A program made the translations under genes and the position numbers. Shown here piece after piece: positions 46,194-58,000 of a DNA stretch of 64,000 nt. The notes under the pieces are model-generated. The model did not search any database. It saw nothing but the letters and a program-made list of their open reading frames with translations, and was not told the DNA's origin. The stretch spans positions 2,542,001 through 2,606,000 of the forward strand of contig JAKLTH010000283.1 in the NCBI GenBank assembly GCA_025175895.1, in the 5' to 3' direction. This stretch comes from Wurfbainia villosa (taxonomy: Eukaryota > Streptophyta > Magnoliopsida > Zingiberales > Zingiberaceae). Position 1 is the stretch's first letter. Every line of letters begins with the position of its first letter.

Positions 46194-47375
46194 GTTGATT
46201 TTCCGTACTAAAATTAAGAATTCGATCGTAAGATAGAACCGTCCATTCCATTGAATACTTGAATCGTAATAAAAATAAAAAATATTAAAATACTCTCTTA
46301 AATTTAATGAATTTTTAAAAATAGCTTTAAAATATTTTATTTTATATTTTTTTGGAGGAAAAATTAAGGTGTTACATCTTTAGAAAAAAAACTTAGAAAA
46401 TTATCCATAGATTTTGAAAATTGACCGGGTCAATCATTTTGAAAAGTAGATAAAATAACCGGGAAAAAGTCAATCTGATCGAACTTATTTTATAAGAAAA
46501 ATAAAATAAAATTCTAATCTTTTGTTTAAAAGTAATATATTTCATGGCGATTAATTAATATGTAGCAAAAGACGATTTCATTTGTCCTTAATAATATTCT
46601 TCATCGTTAATTTTTCAATAATGATAAAAAAAAAATTATGGAGAAACTATATCTCTTAAATTTATTTGTCAAAAATTATAGAGAATTTTTAAATTCAAAT
46701 AAAAATTTTAAATTTCACATCAAAATTTGATTATTATCTATCTGCAACTAATTAGTAAGAAATATGAAAGTTGATGCTTATCGAATTGTATATGCTTTTG
46801 CGTAATTTAGGTCTCCACGTCAATTAATGTCGTAAAATACCCGTAATTTAGATTTTCATACTTAAATCATTTAATAATTTAAAGGTCAAATTGTAAAGGA
46901 CGTCTTAAATTATAGAAATCGTCAACAAAAAAATAAATCAAAATGACACCTCATCACATATTTTTTATATATATCTAAACTAATTCTTGTTTTTTTATAG
47001 ATGCTACAATATTGTTTAAAAAACAATTATAATTAATGTTAAAAATAATTTTAACTACAATTATTTAATAATTTTGAATATGTTACTATAACTTTAATTG
47101 AATTTCTTTATTTATATAAAAGTAACTTAGTCTACTTCAATTTGTTTCATGTTAAGATAATTTTGATCGAGACTATTCTAATAGTTTATTATTATATTGG
47201 CTTCGACAAAATTACTTTAATTAGAATAATTTTCACTAAAGATATTACAATAATGATGCGGTATGATTTTTTTTTCTCTTCGAGATTGAGTTGTCGAGGA
47301 CGGATTCTCTCCGAATGCGACAATAAATATCTTTTTGCTCTCTTCTTGTGAAAATTAATTAACACATTAGATTAC
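46194..47375. other. AT-rich intergenic DNA, no gene seen
   Basis: No supported coding frame. Poly-A and ATTTT runs are present. Confidence 0.4.
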
Positions 47376-47378
47376 CGT

Positions 47379-47516
47379 CGATCTATCTGACAGTCAATTG
47401 AGCATTTGTGTACGCAATTCAAATGAACAGTGATTTCACTGTTCATGACTAGTGAAATTACTGTTCATAGAAATGTATGCGTACAAACGCACAGTTGACC
47501 GGCACATAGCAGATCA
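47379..47516. mobile_element. Imperfect 137-bp palindrome (hairpin MITE)
   Basis: Inverted arms run from GATCTATCTGACAGTCAATT on the left to TTGACCGGCACATAGCAGATC on the right. The centre pairs CAGTGATTTCACT with AGTGAAATTACTG around a 10-bp loop. It abuts the TA tract of the next element. Confidence 0.6.
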
Positions 47517-47518
47517 GG

Positions 47519-47905
47519 TTATATATATATATAGAGGAAAATGATACGCTACACCGTGCGATTCGTGTGCGACAACGTCTCAGCCGTCGGATCAAAATCG
47601 CGATTGCAGAACACACAGTGTTTTTTCCGTGCGATTTTCACCGTTGTTGTTGTCGATTCACCGCCGCCCGATCGGATTCCGGTCGGCAACCGGTCGAGAT
47701 CCGACCGGCACCAGAGTCCGACCGGGATCCCGACCGGCAACGGAGTCCGATCAGATCTCGGCTGGTTTCCGGCCGAATTGCAATCGGAAACGGCCGCGAT
47801 TGCGACCGCCAGTGGTTTAACGTGTGTCGAATCCGGCCTTTCGCCAGCGAGATCGACGACGTCCGTGCATGGTTATTGACTGTGCTTTGAGCACAATCGG
47901 ATAGG
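47519..47905. mobile_element. GC-rich element beside a (TA)n tract
   Basis: A (TA)n tract at 47519-47533 is followed by GTGCGATTCGTGTGCGACAA and a GC-rich interior with ATCCGACCGG/CCGATCGGATT words shared with 33.5-33.8 kb. The right boundary is near CAATCGGATAGG. It is less clearly palindromic than the elements at 41.2-42.1 kb. Confidence 0.5.
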
Positions 47906-48659
47906 AAAATGACTCTCAACATAAATAAAAATAAGAGACATGTTTTTGATTTTATGCCGATTTAAATTAATACACAAAGGAACACAAATAAAGAGATAAG
48001 AAACTTTTTTTTATTTGAATAACTTAGAAGAAATGACATAAAAATTAAAAATATGCTCATTCTATAGTTTTTTCCCTATATTAATCAGAATATTTTATTG
48101 ACTCAAAATAATATCTAAATCCGAATTTTAAATAAATAATTCATTAACATCTACATAACATAATATCATGCAAATCAATTTTCACATTGACTCATCACCT
48201 TTTTAATATTCATTTCAGTAAAAAAAAACATTTCCAAATATGAAAAAAAAAACAGCTAGTAGATAAAGCTCCCATCGATCCGAAGAAGGATCTATTGGCT
48301 TTACAAGAGGTTAAATCGAAATTTTGATTTGGTTTATTAGAAAATTCAGTTTTTATTTTTAAAAATATCAGTTTTTTGATTAATTCGATTTGATTTTAGA
48401 TTTTGAATTAAAAAATTAATTTAACCGGTAAAATCAAACAAGATCATCAATCAATTGATATTATAATATTAATTGACTAGCACGGTAGTAATCGACTGCT
48501 CTGTAATATCAATCTTGTCAAATTATAGATCACTCGATTGATATGATACTAGAACATCAATCAACTACAATTATATCATTAATCGTAGTGATTTCCAACT
48601 ACGAACCTATTAAAAATTTTTTTAAAACATAGTGATTTACATATGGTCCGCAGAAGATT
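47906..48659. other. AT-rich intergenic DNA, no gene seen
   Basis: No supported coding frame or named repeat. Confidence 0.4.
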
Positions 48660-48870
48660 AAAATTAGTCAACTTAACGGCTCTCATCAGCCTGTTCGATA
48701 GTCACTGTGAGAGAGATAAATCATGAAAAATCCTATAAGTTTTAACATAGTGACTAAAATACGTAACGATCATCTAAATCCAAAAAACAAAACTTTCGAT
48801 TTCTTCTGAAATCGACCCTTATCTTATCGACAAACTCCACCATATCTTAGTCACCACATCATTCCCGTGA
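48660..48870 (+). repeat. Dispersed repeat family F1, copy 9
   Basis: Contains CTCATCAGCCTGTTCGATAG, GAGAGAGATAAATCATG, AACGATCATCTAAATCC, TTCTTCTGAAATCGACCC and TCTTAGTCACCACATCATTC. It aligns with copies 2 and 3 from end to end and is the best preserved in this orientation. Confidence 0.7.
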
Positions 48871-49140
48871 TATGGATGAGTAACTAGCCGATAGATATGA
48901 TAAATTTGAATACAAAACTAAAATAAAACTAGAATTATGGTAAATTGGTGTACTGACACTGGAGATCCAGAGTGCATCAATTTGCTTATAAAATATACCA
49001 AACAACACGTTTTGATCTCCTTGAGTTGCAGCAAGAATTTCTGAAATAAACAGAAAAAAATGCACAAGAAATAGTGGAATGAGGAAGATCGGCAATGTTA
49101 GTCCCAACAGTCGGAGCAAGTATGGAGTGGCTTCAGAGCA

Positions 49141-52100
49141 TTAGCATGCGCCACAGCTCTTTCGACATGTTCCATAATAGTCTGGAGTCCCTAACATGTA
49201 CACCGGGTTCTTCTTGCATTCCCCCATGGCGGCCCAGTTGGGGCAATCATCATCTTCATCTGTGCACTCTTTGTCAGAGACCATCGGTTGGCTGCTCGGG
49301 TCGAAGTTCCTCACATGGATCCATTTTGTTGCAGTCCATTTCTCTCCGTCGAGCACCGGACAGCTACTGTGCAGGCTCGTTGCGTCTGGAGTTGCATCGG
49401 GATGAAGGTTGAAGAAAAGAATGGCACTACCTTTGACAGGTTTCACAGCGTAGCCGCCGGTCGCCGCACAAGGGCGGCGGTCCTTCATTCGGGTTCGGGC
49501 ATGTTTTAGCTGTCGGATGAATCAAGTTAGAACACTCTAGCTATCATTTCATTCTTCAATTTCATCCAAGTCGTCGACATAAAAACTTGAGCAATGGATT
49601 GAATGAGAAATCTCACCTCTAACTGAGGGAAAATTGTTTCACCACCCTGAGAAATGGTGGATAGATAGATAAGAACAGTCGCGACTCGGTGACCAGCAAC
49701 AGCCAATCTCGAAATATCGTGGTAATAATCATAATGCGGTTCATAACTTTCATTGGCTGGTGTATGCTCTATCAGCATGTCCTCTCCATATTCTGTGAGC
49801 CAAAAAATTATTGAATTGCCAGATTAAGTATAACAAGGTAGTAGAAATATGCTAAGGTTTGTTACGACCCGAAAGCCTCCATCCCTATACAAGGGATAGC
49901 CTCCTTGCTCAGATAATATTCATCATTGTACCAAAAACCATAAAGAATACTCAAGAAGAGTATACAAGATTGTGCGAATATAAATATGCAATACTTTATT
50001 AAATGATGTAAAATAATGTAATTATATACCAAGACTATACCATGACATGACTAACAAACTGACTCATGGAGAATAATGAAATAGAAAAAAAATACTAAAA
50101 TATCAAAATTCATAAATAATAAACAATGCTAAAAAGAAAATAAATTGAATGGACTCAGTAAAAATATCTTCATTGGTATAAGATCTTTTGGGTATAGTTC
50201 AAAAATAAAAACACGAAAACTTAAGTCCAAAGTGAACAATATCATACCATTGTAGAGATGTGTGAATCTTAATTGATATTATAGTCAATGTTTCATGTCG
50301 GGCCATAAACCTCGAACAAAGGAAGTGGAAGCTCTTATGTCCTAATTAAGAGAATCAGACATCAGACAAGAAGTCCAGTTGAATCAAGAGGGCCGAACAA
50401 CTAGTAAGAAGTCCAACTAGGTCCTGAGTACCAGATAGTTGACAAGAAGTTAAGTTGGGTCAGAAGGATCAGATAACTGGTAAGAAATCCAGTTATGTCA
50501 GAAGGACCAGACAACTGACAAGAAGACTTAGTGGGTTAAGGATCGAATATCAAATAGAGGGAGTCCTTTGAGGGCAAATGAGCTTGAGAGGGAGACCTAA
50601 TGTGATCCGTCATTTGAGGGGGTAATTATTAGAAGAACAATCAAAGTCTCACATTGAAAAGACATGAAAAAGATCATGAACTTATAAGATGAAAAGATAT
50701 CTCCATTGATATGAGACCTTTAGAGTATAACCTAAAAACAAAACCATGAGGATTTATGTTCAAAGTGAACAATATCCTACCATTACGAAGATATGTAAAT
50801 CTTATTTGCACCAATACAAAAGGTTTCATGAATGGAGTATAATACCCTTTGGAAGAAAGGTCCATGATGATATTCTTTCCTCCACTTTCGAGACAACTTC
50901 ATCCTGTAAAAGGAAATATGATAAATATAACAGGGTTTCACACAGAGACATGCACATACGCTGATGTATACTTTGTTATGTAACCAAAGGAATTGGAACT
51001 TCAAGGAATCTTGTGGAATGACAAACTTATTTTCGTGGATGCATGCGTATGAAATCTTGTGGCACTTGTAGCCAGGAATGAGCAACCAGGAGTGAAGATG
51101 ATCGATGATATGACGTAAATGTCAGCAAGTTGATGTGTATATGATTTGAGGATGATTGATAACAGAAAAATATAATAAACTCTAGCAAGTTGATGTGGAA
51201 TATAATTTGCACTGCATCAAACATGAGTGACGAAGAGCAGCTAGAATTCCTATAGCTGCTAGGTCTCTAAATTGAAGAACATTGAAGAAGTTGAGGGAAA
51301 TTGCAGGATCTTGTAAGTGGAAGCTACAATATATTATCTCAAAAGAATCGGAGATTTAAGGCATTCAGTTCTTCATCAGGCACAAAAAAGGTAACCTGGC
51401 CGCTAGGCAGGAACACTCCGCTGCTGATGTTAATGCTATACATCACACTGTTTTCTTTGCTAGCATCAACCATTAGTCTCTCTAGCTTGCCTTGAGCCTG
51501 CAGTAAACAAGTGGTTTTCTTACACCGTTACATACAATGAACAATTAGGGAACTTATCAGGAAAGTAAATTACCAAGGCAATTAGATGGTCACAATCCTC
51601 GTCAGAAAGAAATTTTTCATAAAAGAACACCCTAGATAAGTGAGATGCCAAGTGGTTAAGCAGAGTCACTGAATAAAGAGAGGTGCCGACCACAAAAAGT
51701 TGATAAATAAGGGGAATACCCCATGTGCTAAGAAGGATATTAGGAATTGTCTTCATATCATGTCTTATCCATCACTAGAAGAGCAGCACCACAATTAATA
51801 CTGACCTTGGTTGCCATGACAGTTGAATCACTTTCGACGGATCAAAAGGAATCAAGACAGTTAAATTGTCATGTTGCAGAAGAGGAACCTGTTCCGATAA
51901 TTTGTCTCCCAGTTTAAGACTGCAAAATTGAGAATAACAAGGTCAAGATCATCAATTGACTTGGGATATCCTTTCTTTGTTCACTGCATACTAAAAGCTA
52001 GTACCGAGTAAATTAGGATCATGTTTACATGTATGACAAAGCCTATAAATCATCATGAAAAAAAAATGATCATCTTGTTCCATTGAGTCCTTGTTTTGAC

Positions 52101-53307
52101 ATCAAAACAGTAAACATGACAGGAATGTATAAATAAATCTGGAACATTAAACATTTCAGAAGATATGTATGGCAGAGTATGAAAATATTTTCGACCTTCA
52201 AAGAAGAAGAGAGCATCAAGTATCAACAGTTGTACTGCTTCTTTCAAATGAAAAAAATTGGTACAAAAAGTAAAACTAAATAAATAGTTTTGGCAACAAA
52301 TAACAATGTAAAACATTTCAGATTGGTTCAGCTGAGAACACCACTAGAGTTCACTAAAAATGCGAATCGAATTATTCCTGATAAATCCTGGTCCATATAG
52401 ATTAAAACATATCTCCATAAAGATAAATTACTCGAGCCTTATTTTTTATATTTTTATAGTTCAGAAGGCAAGAGAGTCGCCTACATCATTAAGAAAATAT
52501 TACTTGGCTATGAAGATTTATACAAGCATTTGCAGCACATGAGATACTGATTCGCGAGATGAAAAAGGGAAGCATATCAAACCAAGAAGGCCTTCAATCA
52601 GAGAACATCTCGTTATTACTAAACTAGTTTCTATTGAAGAGAAGAGGGAATAAAAATCCCACAAAATCCATTTCAAACATAAAGGACATGAGCCCTTCAT
52701 TTCCATGATAAATAAGACAACAAATTATGCATTGGACTAACTAAAATAAACCCAGGAATTTATTTTCCACTTCAGAAGCAAACTTTTTCGGCTACATAGC
52801 ATGCTTGTTTCGAACAATACTGCTTCAGGTTTTGAAAATTTATGGGCGTACACCAAAAAGGCCTTATCCTGTGTTAATCTATCAAAACTCAGGGGCATGG
52901 CATTTGAAACAAAAATTTCAACTGACTGCAACATAGAATTATCGCCTAGAATAGCGTAAACTTGTTTCCTTTAGATCAGTTGCATAAAGAAGCTTATTGT
53001 GGAAACAAAAAGGACTTTTTCTGATGTTCATGCTCGGAGTTGGGGAACCAAAAAAGGGGAATCCATAGATGCGCACGAGAAGAGGAATTGGGGGCATGCG
53101 AAAGCCTACAAATATCACAATCTGATCGACGATCCGATTGGGCCAAGTCACGAAAGGAACAGATCAAGCGGAAAGTATCCAACAAAAACGGCGCAAAAGG
53201 GGTCAGCGATCGAAATCTTACTCGCGGGAGAAACATGGCGAAGGGAAATCCGACAGAGATGCCATGAAAAGGGCAAGTAAGAAGCGAAGCCGGCAGCGAG
53301 TCGCCAT
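49141..53307 (-). CDS. Prolyl 4-hydroxylase with C-terminal ShKT domain, complete, 7 exons
   Basis: 2-oxoglutarate/Fe(II) dioxygenase that hydroxylates prolines of secreted cell-wall proteins in the ER/Golgi. Exons on the minus strand, 5' to 3': 53222-53307, 51806-51919, 51574-51631, 51396-51497, 50846-50903, 49617-49792, 49141-49509 (963 nt, 320 aa, all phases match). The N-terminus has a hydrophobic signal anchor (residues 8-16, RFLLALFM). The catalytic core has SWQPRVFFYEKFLSDEDCDH, WTFLPKEYGED, the iron ligands His159-x-Asp161 (EPHYDYYHD) and His245 (SLHSSCPV), and 2-oxoglutarate-binding Lys255 ten residues later. GHRVATVLIYLS and GGETIFP are also present. A six-cysteine ShKT module (Cys280, 287, 296, 313, 317, 320) ends the protein. 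No key residue is missing. The segment after exon 3 (SINISSGVFLPSGQ) differs from the usual RTSSGMFL-type sequence. The large intron at 49793-50845 carries an LTR/TRIM-like insertion. Confidence 0.93.
50158..50800. mobile_element. TRIM/LTR-like insertion with internal minisatellite (P4H intron)
   Basis: Two direct repeats of about 100 bp, at about 50160-50268 and 50695-50798, share ATATCTTCATTGG/ATATCTCCATTGA, GAAAACTTAAGTCCAAAGTG-type and AAGTGAACAATATC blocks. They enclose about 430 bp. Within, 50362-50537 holds about four copies of a 38-40 bp unit (ACAAGAAGTCCAGTTG...GACCAGACAACTG). The size suits a terminal-repeat element in miniature or a truncated LTR element. No primer-binding site was identified with confidence. 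Confidence 0.5.
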
Positions 53308-53700
53308 TTTCTTCACTCACGCTCGCTCTCGAAGTTCGCGTCGTAGTGGTCGATCGCGAGCAGGTCCAGCTATTTATTTTATTTTATTTTTATTCTATTT
53401 TTAAAATATAAAACATAAAAATTATTCCAGATAAATATAAATCATAATAAAAGGGATGATTATCATTTAAACCCCTCTATTTTGAAATTACTTATTTACG
53501 CACCCAAAATTATCATTTGTAAGTTACTCACAACTTAGATCCCTAAACATATGCACTCAGACTCGACTCGACTCGATCGAGATCCAAGTCTTTTTGTTTC
53601 GAGAGTCGAGTTATAATTGTTTATCGTTCGACAATCATTCCTATTTCAAGAAGAATCTTCAAATTAGGGCAGCTAAAATCCTTCGAGCTATCGTATATTA
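53308..53700. other. Upstream of P4H: promoter side, no other gene
   Basis: Directly upstream of the P4H start on the minus strand. AT-rich from 53370, with repeated CGACTCGACTCGA words near 53565. No TATA box was assigned with confidence. Confidence 0.4.
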
Positions 53701-53702
53701 TG

Positions 53703-54640
53703 CACATCTCTTTTGTTAGACAAGAAATGAGACACCTCTAGGAGAATAATCCCGAGTCCATACCCTTTAAAATGGTCCTCGACTTGAGCTTCTATGCATG
53801 CTTTGAGGCAACAAATGTCGAATGTTTTGTGATGTTCACCTGAGATCAGACAGTCCATTTTTAGAGTTAGGTTTTATCGAATTCCATTCGAATTGTTAAA
53901 CTATAAGCTACACCAAATGATGTCTTTAACATTGTGCACATCTCTTTTGTTAGACGAGAGATGAGACACCTCTAGGAGAATAGTCCCGAGTAATGCACTC
54001 GACTTGAGCTTCTATGCATGCTTTGAGCAACAAATGTCGAATGTTTTGTGATGTTCATTTGAGAAAGTCCATTTTTAGAGTTAAGTTGTCAAATTCCGAT
54101 CGAATTGTGTACATCTATTCGTGGCTTATACTATGTACATATCTTTTGTTAGACGAGAAAAGAGACACCACTGCATGTATAGTCCCGAGTCAATACCCTT
54201 TAAAATGACCCTCTACTTGAGTTTCTATGCATGCTTTGAGACAACAAATGTCGAATGTTTTGTGATGTTCACTTGAGAAAGTCCATTTTTAGAGTTAAGT
54301 TTTGTCGAATTCCGATCGAATTGTGCACATCTATTCGTGACTTATATTGTGTACATCTCTTTTGTTAGACGAGAAAAGAGACACCACTGTATGTATGGTC
54401 CCGAGTGCATACCCTTTAAAATGGCCCTTGACTTGAGTTTCTATGCATGCTTCGAGGCAATCAATATCAAATGTTTTGTGATGTTCGCCTGAAAAAGTCC
54501 ATTTTTAGAGTTAGATTTCGTCGAACTCCAGTCGAACTCAATCGCAATTGTTAAACTATAAGCTATTACAGTTAGGTTTTGTCGAACTCCAATCGCAATT
54601 GTTAAACTATAAGCTACACCAAATGATGTCTTTAACATTG
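53703..54640. repeat. Four-copy tandem satellite, period about 200-235 bp
   Basis: Repeat starts (ACATCTCTTTTGTTAGAC) fall at about 53703, 53937, 54136 and 54352, giving periods of 234, 199 and 216. Each unit includes CCTTTAAAATGG, TTCTATGCATGCTTTGAG, AATGTCGAATGTTTTGTGAT and GTCCATTTTTAGAGTTA. Two variants of the unit's end exist (AACTATAAGCTACACC or TATTCGTGACTTATA). The last unit has an extra partial duplication. Confidence 0.85.
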
Positions 54641-55022
54641 CTAATGGGATTGCACATGAACATGGCACAATGATAGCTTAAGAATAATACCTATACAGAT
54701 AACAAAATACAGCTCCTTCCGTTCCCGACACGATGTGGAAGGCATATATGCTTTCCTTGATTGCCCAAAACGGTCGATGGCTCTCAACGGCATGCCGGCA
54801 TAAGACGATTGCAGTCGACCCATTTCATCGCCGAATGCAACTCGTACCGAAATGCCACTTCATTCAAAAGAAACAGATCAGTTGTGAGTGCCAACCGAAA
54901 GAAACTCAATACAGAGAGTTTGGCAGCCTCTGCAAAAAATTGGAGGCAGTATTATGGACATCTTATAGGAACAAATCTCCTCCTTTGCGTATCTCCATTT
55001 TGCTCGCGAAGTTAGAGCAGTT

Positions 55023-58000
55023 CTACCGCATCAGGCTGAAGGCTTCGCGATAATGCCCTAACAGACTTAATGCCGTCGCGGCAATGTGATGGCCTGTCAA
55101 TCCAGCAATATCTAGTTGTTCCCTTGGGGATGCATGCTCAATGTAATTATCCGGCAGTAACACAGGCCGCCACTGGCGATTCAAACAAAGACGAACTCAG
55201 AGAGGTGATTAGGTCGTCAATTGATCAGCTCAAATCATGTCGACGAATTCACATTCATCGACAAATTTCATCAAGCACAGAATTGCATACTGATAAAAGA
55301 TGGGAAAGATAGGAGAAAAATGGTACCTTCACTCTTCCATCTAGCAAGCCATCAAGTGCCAGGAATTGTGAAACATGAGCACCAAAGCCGCCGATAGTTC
55401 CTTCCTCGACCGTTATCAAAAACTCATGGTCCTGACATAGCTCTCGGATGAGCTCAATGTCGAGGGGCTTGCAAAACCTCGCGCTAGCAACAGTTACCTC
55501 GATACCAAGACTAGCAAGCAAAGAATGGGCCTTCAGGCAATTCTGAACCATCACACCATAGCCAAGAAGAGCCACATGCTTTCCCTCCACTAGGATCTCT
55601 CCCTTCCCAATCTGAAAACAAGCAATTCAAGACCATCAAGACAGCCTAATAAATCCAACAGCTAATACTCTTCTGTTTCAATAGGAAATCAGGATAGCTG
55701 ATTAGCAGTTTAACCGGTAAAGCGGTCGAGGTTAGCTGTTTTTTCTGGAAGTCATTGCATCAGATGGATGCCGATAAGAAAACCTTGTAAACTCTTAATA
55801 GAATTGGACATGACGGAAAATCAAGCAACTCACGCCACAGAGATAGAGAATGAGGTAAGAGAAAAACAAGTAAAATGGTAGTAGGCACTTAAATTTAGTC
55901 CTTGAGGGGGTTGACAGCGATAAGATAAAATTTCAAACTTGCAGTGGAAAAAATGGCAGTTTAGTTTTTGAAGGAAAAACAAATTTCGCCGCATGAATCA
56001 GATATCTAATCTACTGTATTTGTATCATTCACGAGGATATACGACATCAAGGAATTGGGAGAATGTAGCAAGTGAAAATACTAAGTAATCACAAAGGAAA
56101 TTATGGGAACGAAAACACAAAAAGATACCTCAATAGGAGTCCCGTTATGTAATGAACTACCATTTCCTAAAAGGGCAATCCGAGGATACCGGAAGCAGAT
56201 AGGCCTATCATCGATACGAACGGCAGTAGCTACCATGTCAACAAGTTCATCTTCATCTGATGGCGCCATGACAATCATATTTGGCAAGCATGCCATGAAT
56301 GCAATATCAAAAATTCCTGATTGAGTGGGACCTTCAGATCCAGCAAGCCCAGCATTACTGATGGCAAATCTTACAGGAACTTTCTGCAGATCCACATCTT
56401 CGATGACCTACAAAAAAAAACATAACTTTTTCAAAATTTTCTATAATCCATGGTTGAAGGAACTCATTTAGAGGTAATATATTTGAGCAACAATTCCCCC
56501 TGCATGAACTCTAGTATTTAAGGAAAATGCACAGCCAGTTTTCGAATAATAAGCAAAACTAAACATGCAAAATGATTGTCATTTGTTGTAAGTGTATGAT
56601 GGTACTTCAGTAAATGAGCTTTATCTTCTTATTCTTAGTGGGCATTTGATGAAATAATGAAATGCAACTTGTGATCGCATTTAATGGAATTTAATATGGC
56701 TTGGGTTTTAATGTGGTGTACTGTTGACTATATGCTTCAGTATTCACTCAATAAGCTAAAGTGAAAACTTAAGTGAGAGTTAATGTAATTGTTGAGTACC
56801 ATAGCATTTTCTAATCACATTGTCATGTAATGTGGCAATCCGGTGAAGAAAAACTTTCAACAATACAGTGCTTTTCAAGCATCCAAATTTCTATCCAGAT
56901 AATTTATCAATAAAAAATTAAAAATTCCAGGATCCCATGGACAAGACAAAAAAAATTAAAAGTAATAGAGAAACAACCTAAGAAAAGAACTAGATTAGAT
57001 GTTCAAATACTATGTTCATCATGAATATTAGAGTAATAAGTGTTGTGTATGGCCCCTGATAATTTAGGTACTGACTACTAAGATGGCCCAGGGGATGCAA
57101 GACACACCTTCAAAAATCGTGTTATGGTGCAATTTTTAATGGTCATATGTGTACAAACAGCAGACGCAATCTTAATGCGTTTGGAGAGAGAGCAGTTCAA
57201 GAACAAAAACCTAAAATATATTTAGGAAGTAGCAAGTCCTGTACGGGAGGTAAACATTGAAGACAAGGAAAAGAATATCACCTGATCATATCCTCTTTGT
57301 AAGAATGTCGATGGAATTATGCAGAATGGTTTCATGCCTCCACAAGATAATCCTGCTGAAAAAGTAATAGCATGTTGTTCTGCCATTCCTACATCAAAGA
57401 ATCTGTCTGGAAATCTGGACTGGAAAAGCTTAAGAGATGGATCAACTGCAATGCCAGCATGGACTACCACAATTGATTTGTCCCTTTCTGCTTCTGCTAC
57501 TAGAGTTTCCACAAGAACATCATTGAATGTCCTGAGGCTGCTTTTGATGGACTTCAAATCTGATACTAAAGGGCATAACTTTGAGGTACCTGTTCAACAC
57601 CAAATTGAGAATATATTGATCACTTAGAAAATCTGCAATTACAGCCTAGATATATGTTTCCAATTTATGTTTGCATGTGCACACGTCGTACACACACATA
57701 TTGGTACATCAAATATGATGAGTGATATAGAGACCTTGCCCTGCAGCATTCTGCAATACAAAAGGATTCAACCATTTACCTTCCTCAGTGGATTCCAAGT
57801 CGTTCTCATCCTCCGTGATGACATGTACTAAAACAGGACCTGTTGAATCTAATAATGCCACTTCATTAAGTACACAAACTAGATCATCAATATTGTGCCC
57901 ATCAACTGGTCCAATGTAGTACAATCCAAGTTCTTCAAAGAGAGTAGCTCCCAGAGGACCAATCATACCTCGTGCGTACTCATCTACTTTGGCTGCTAAT

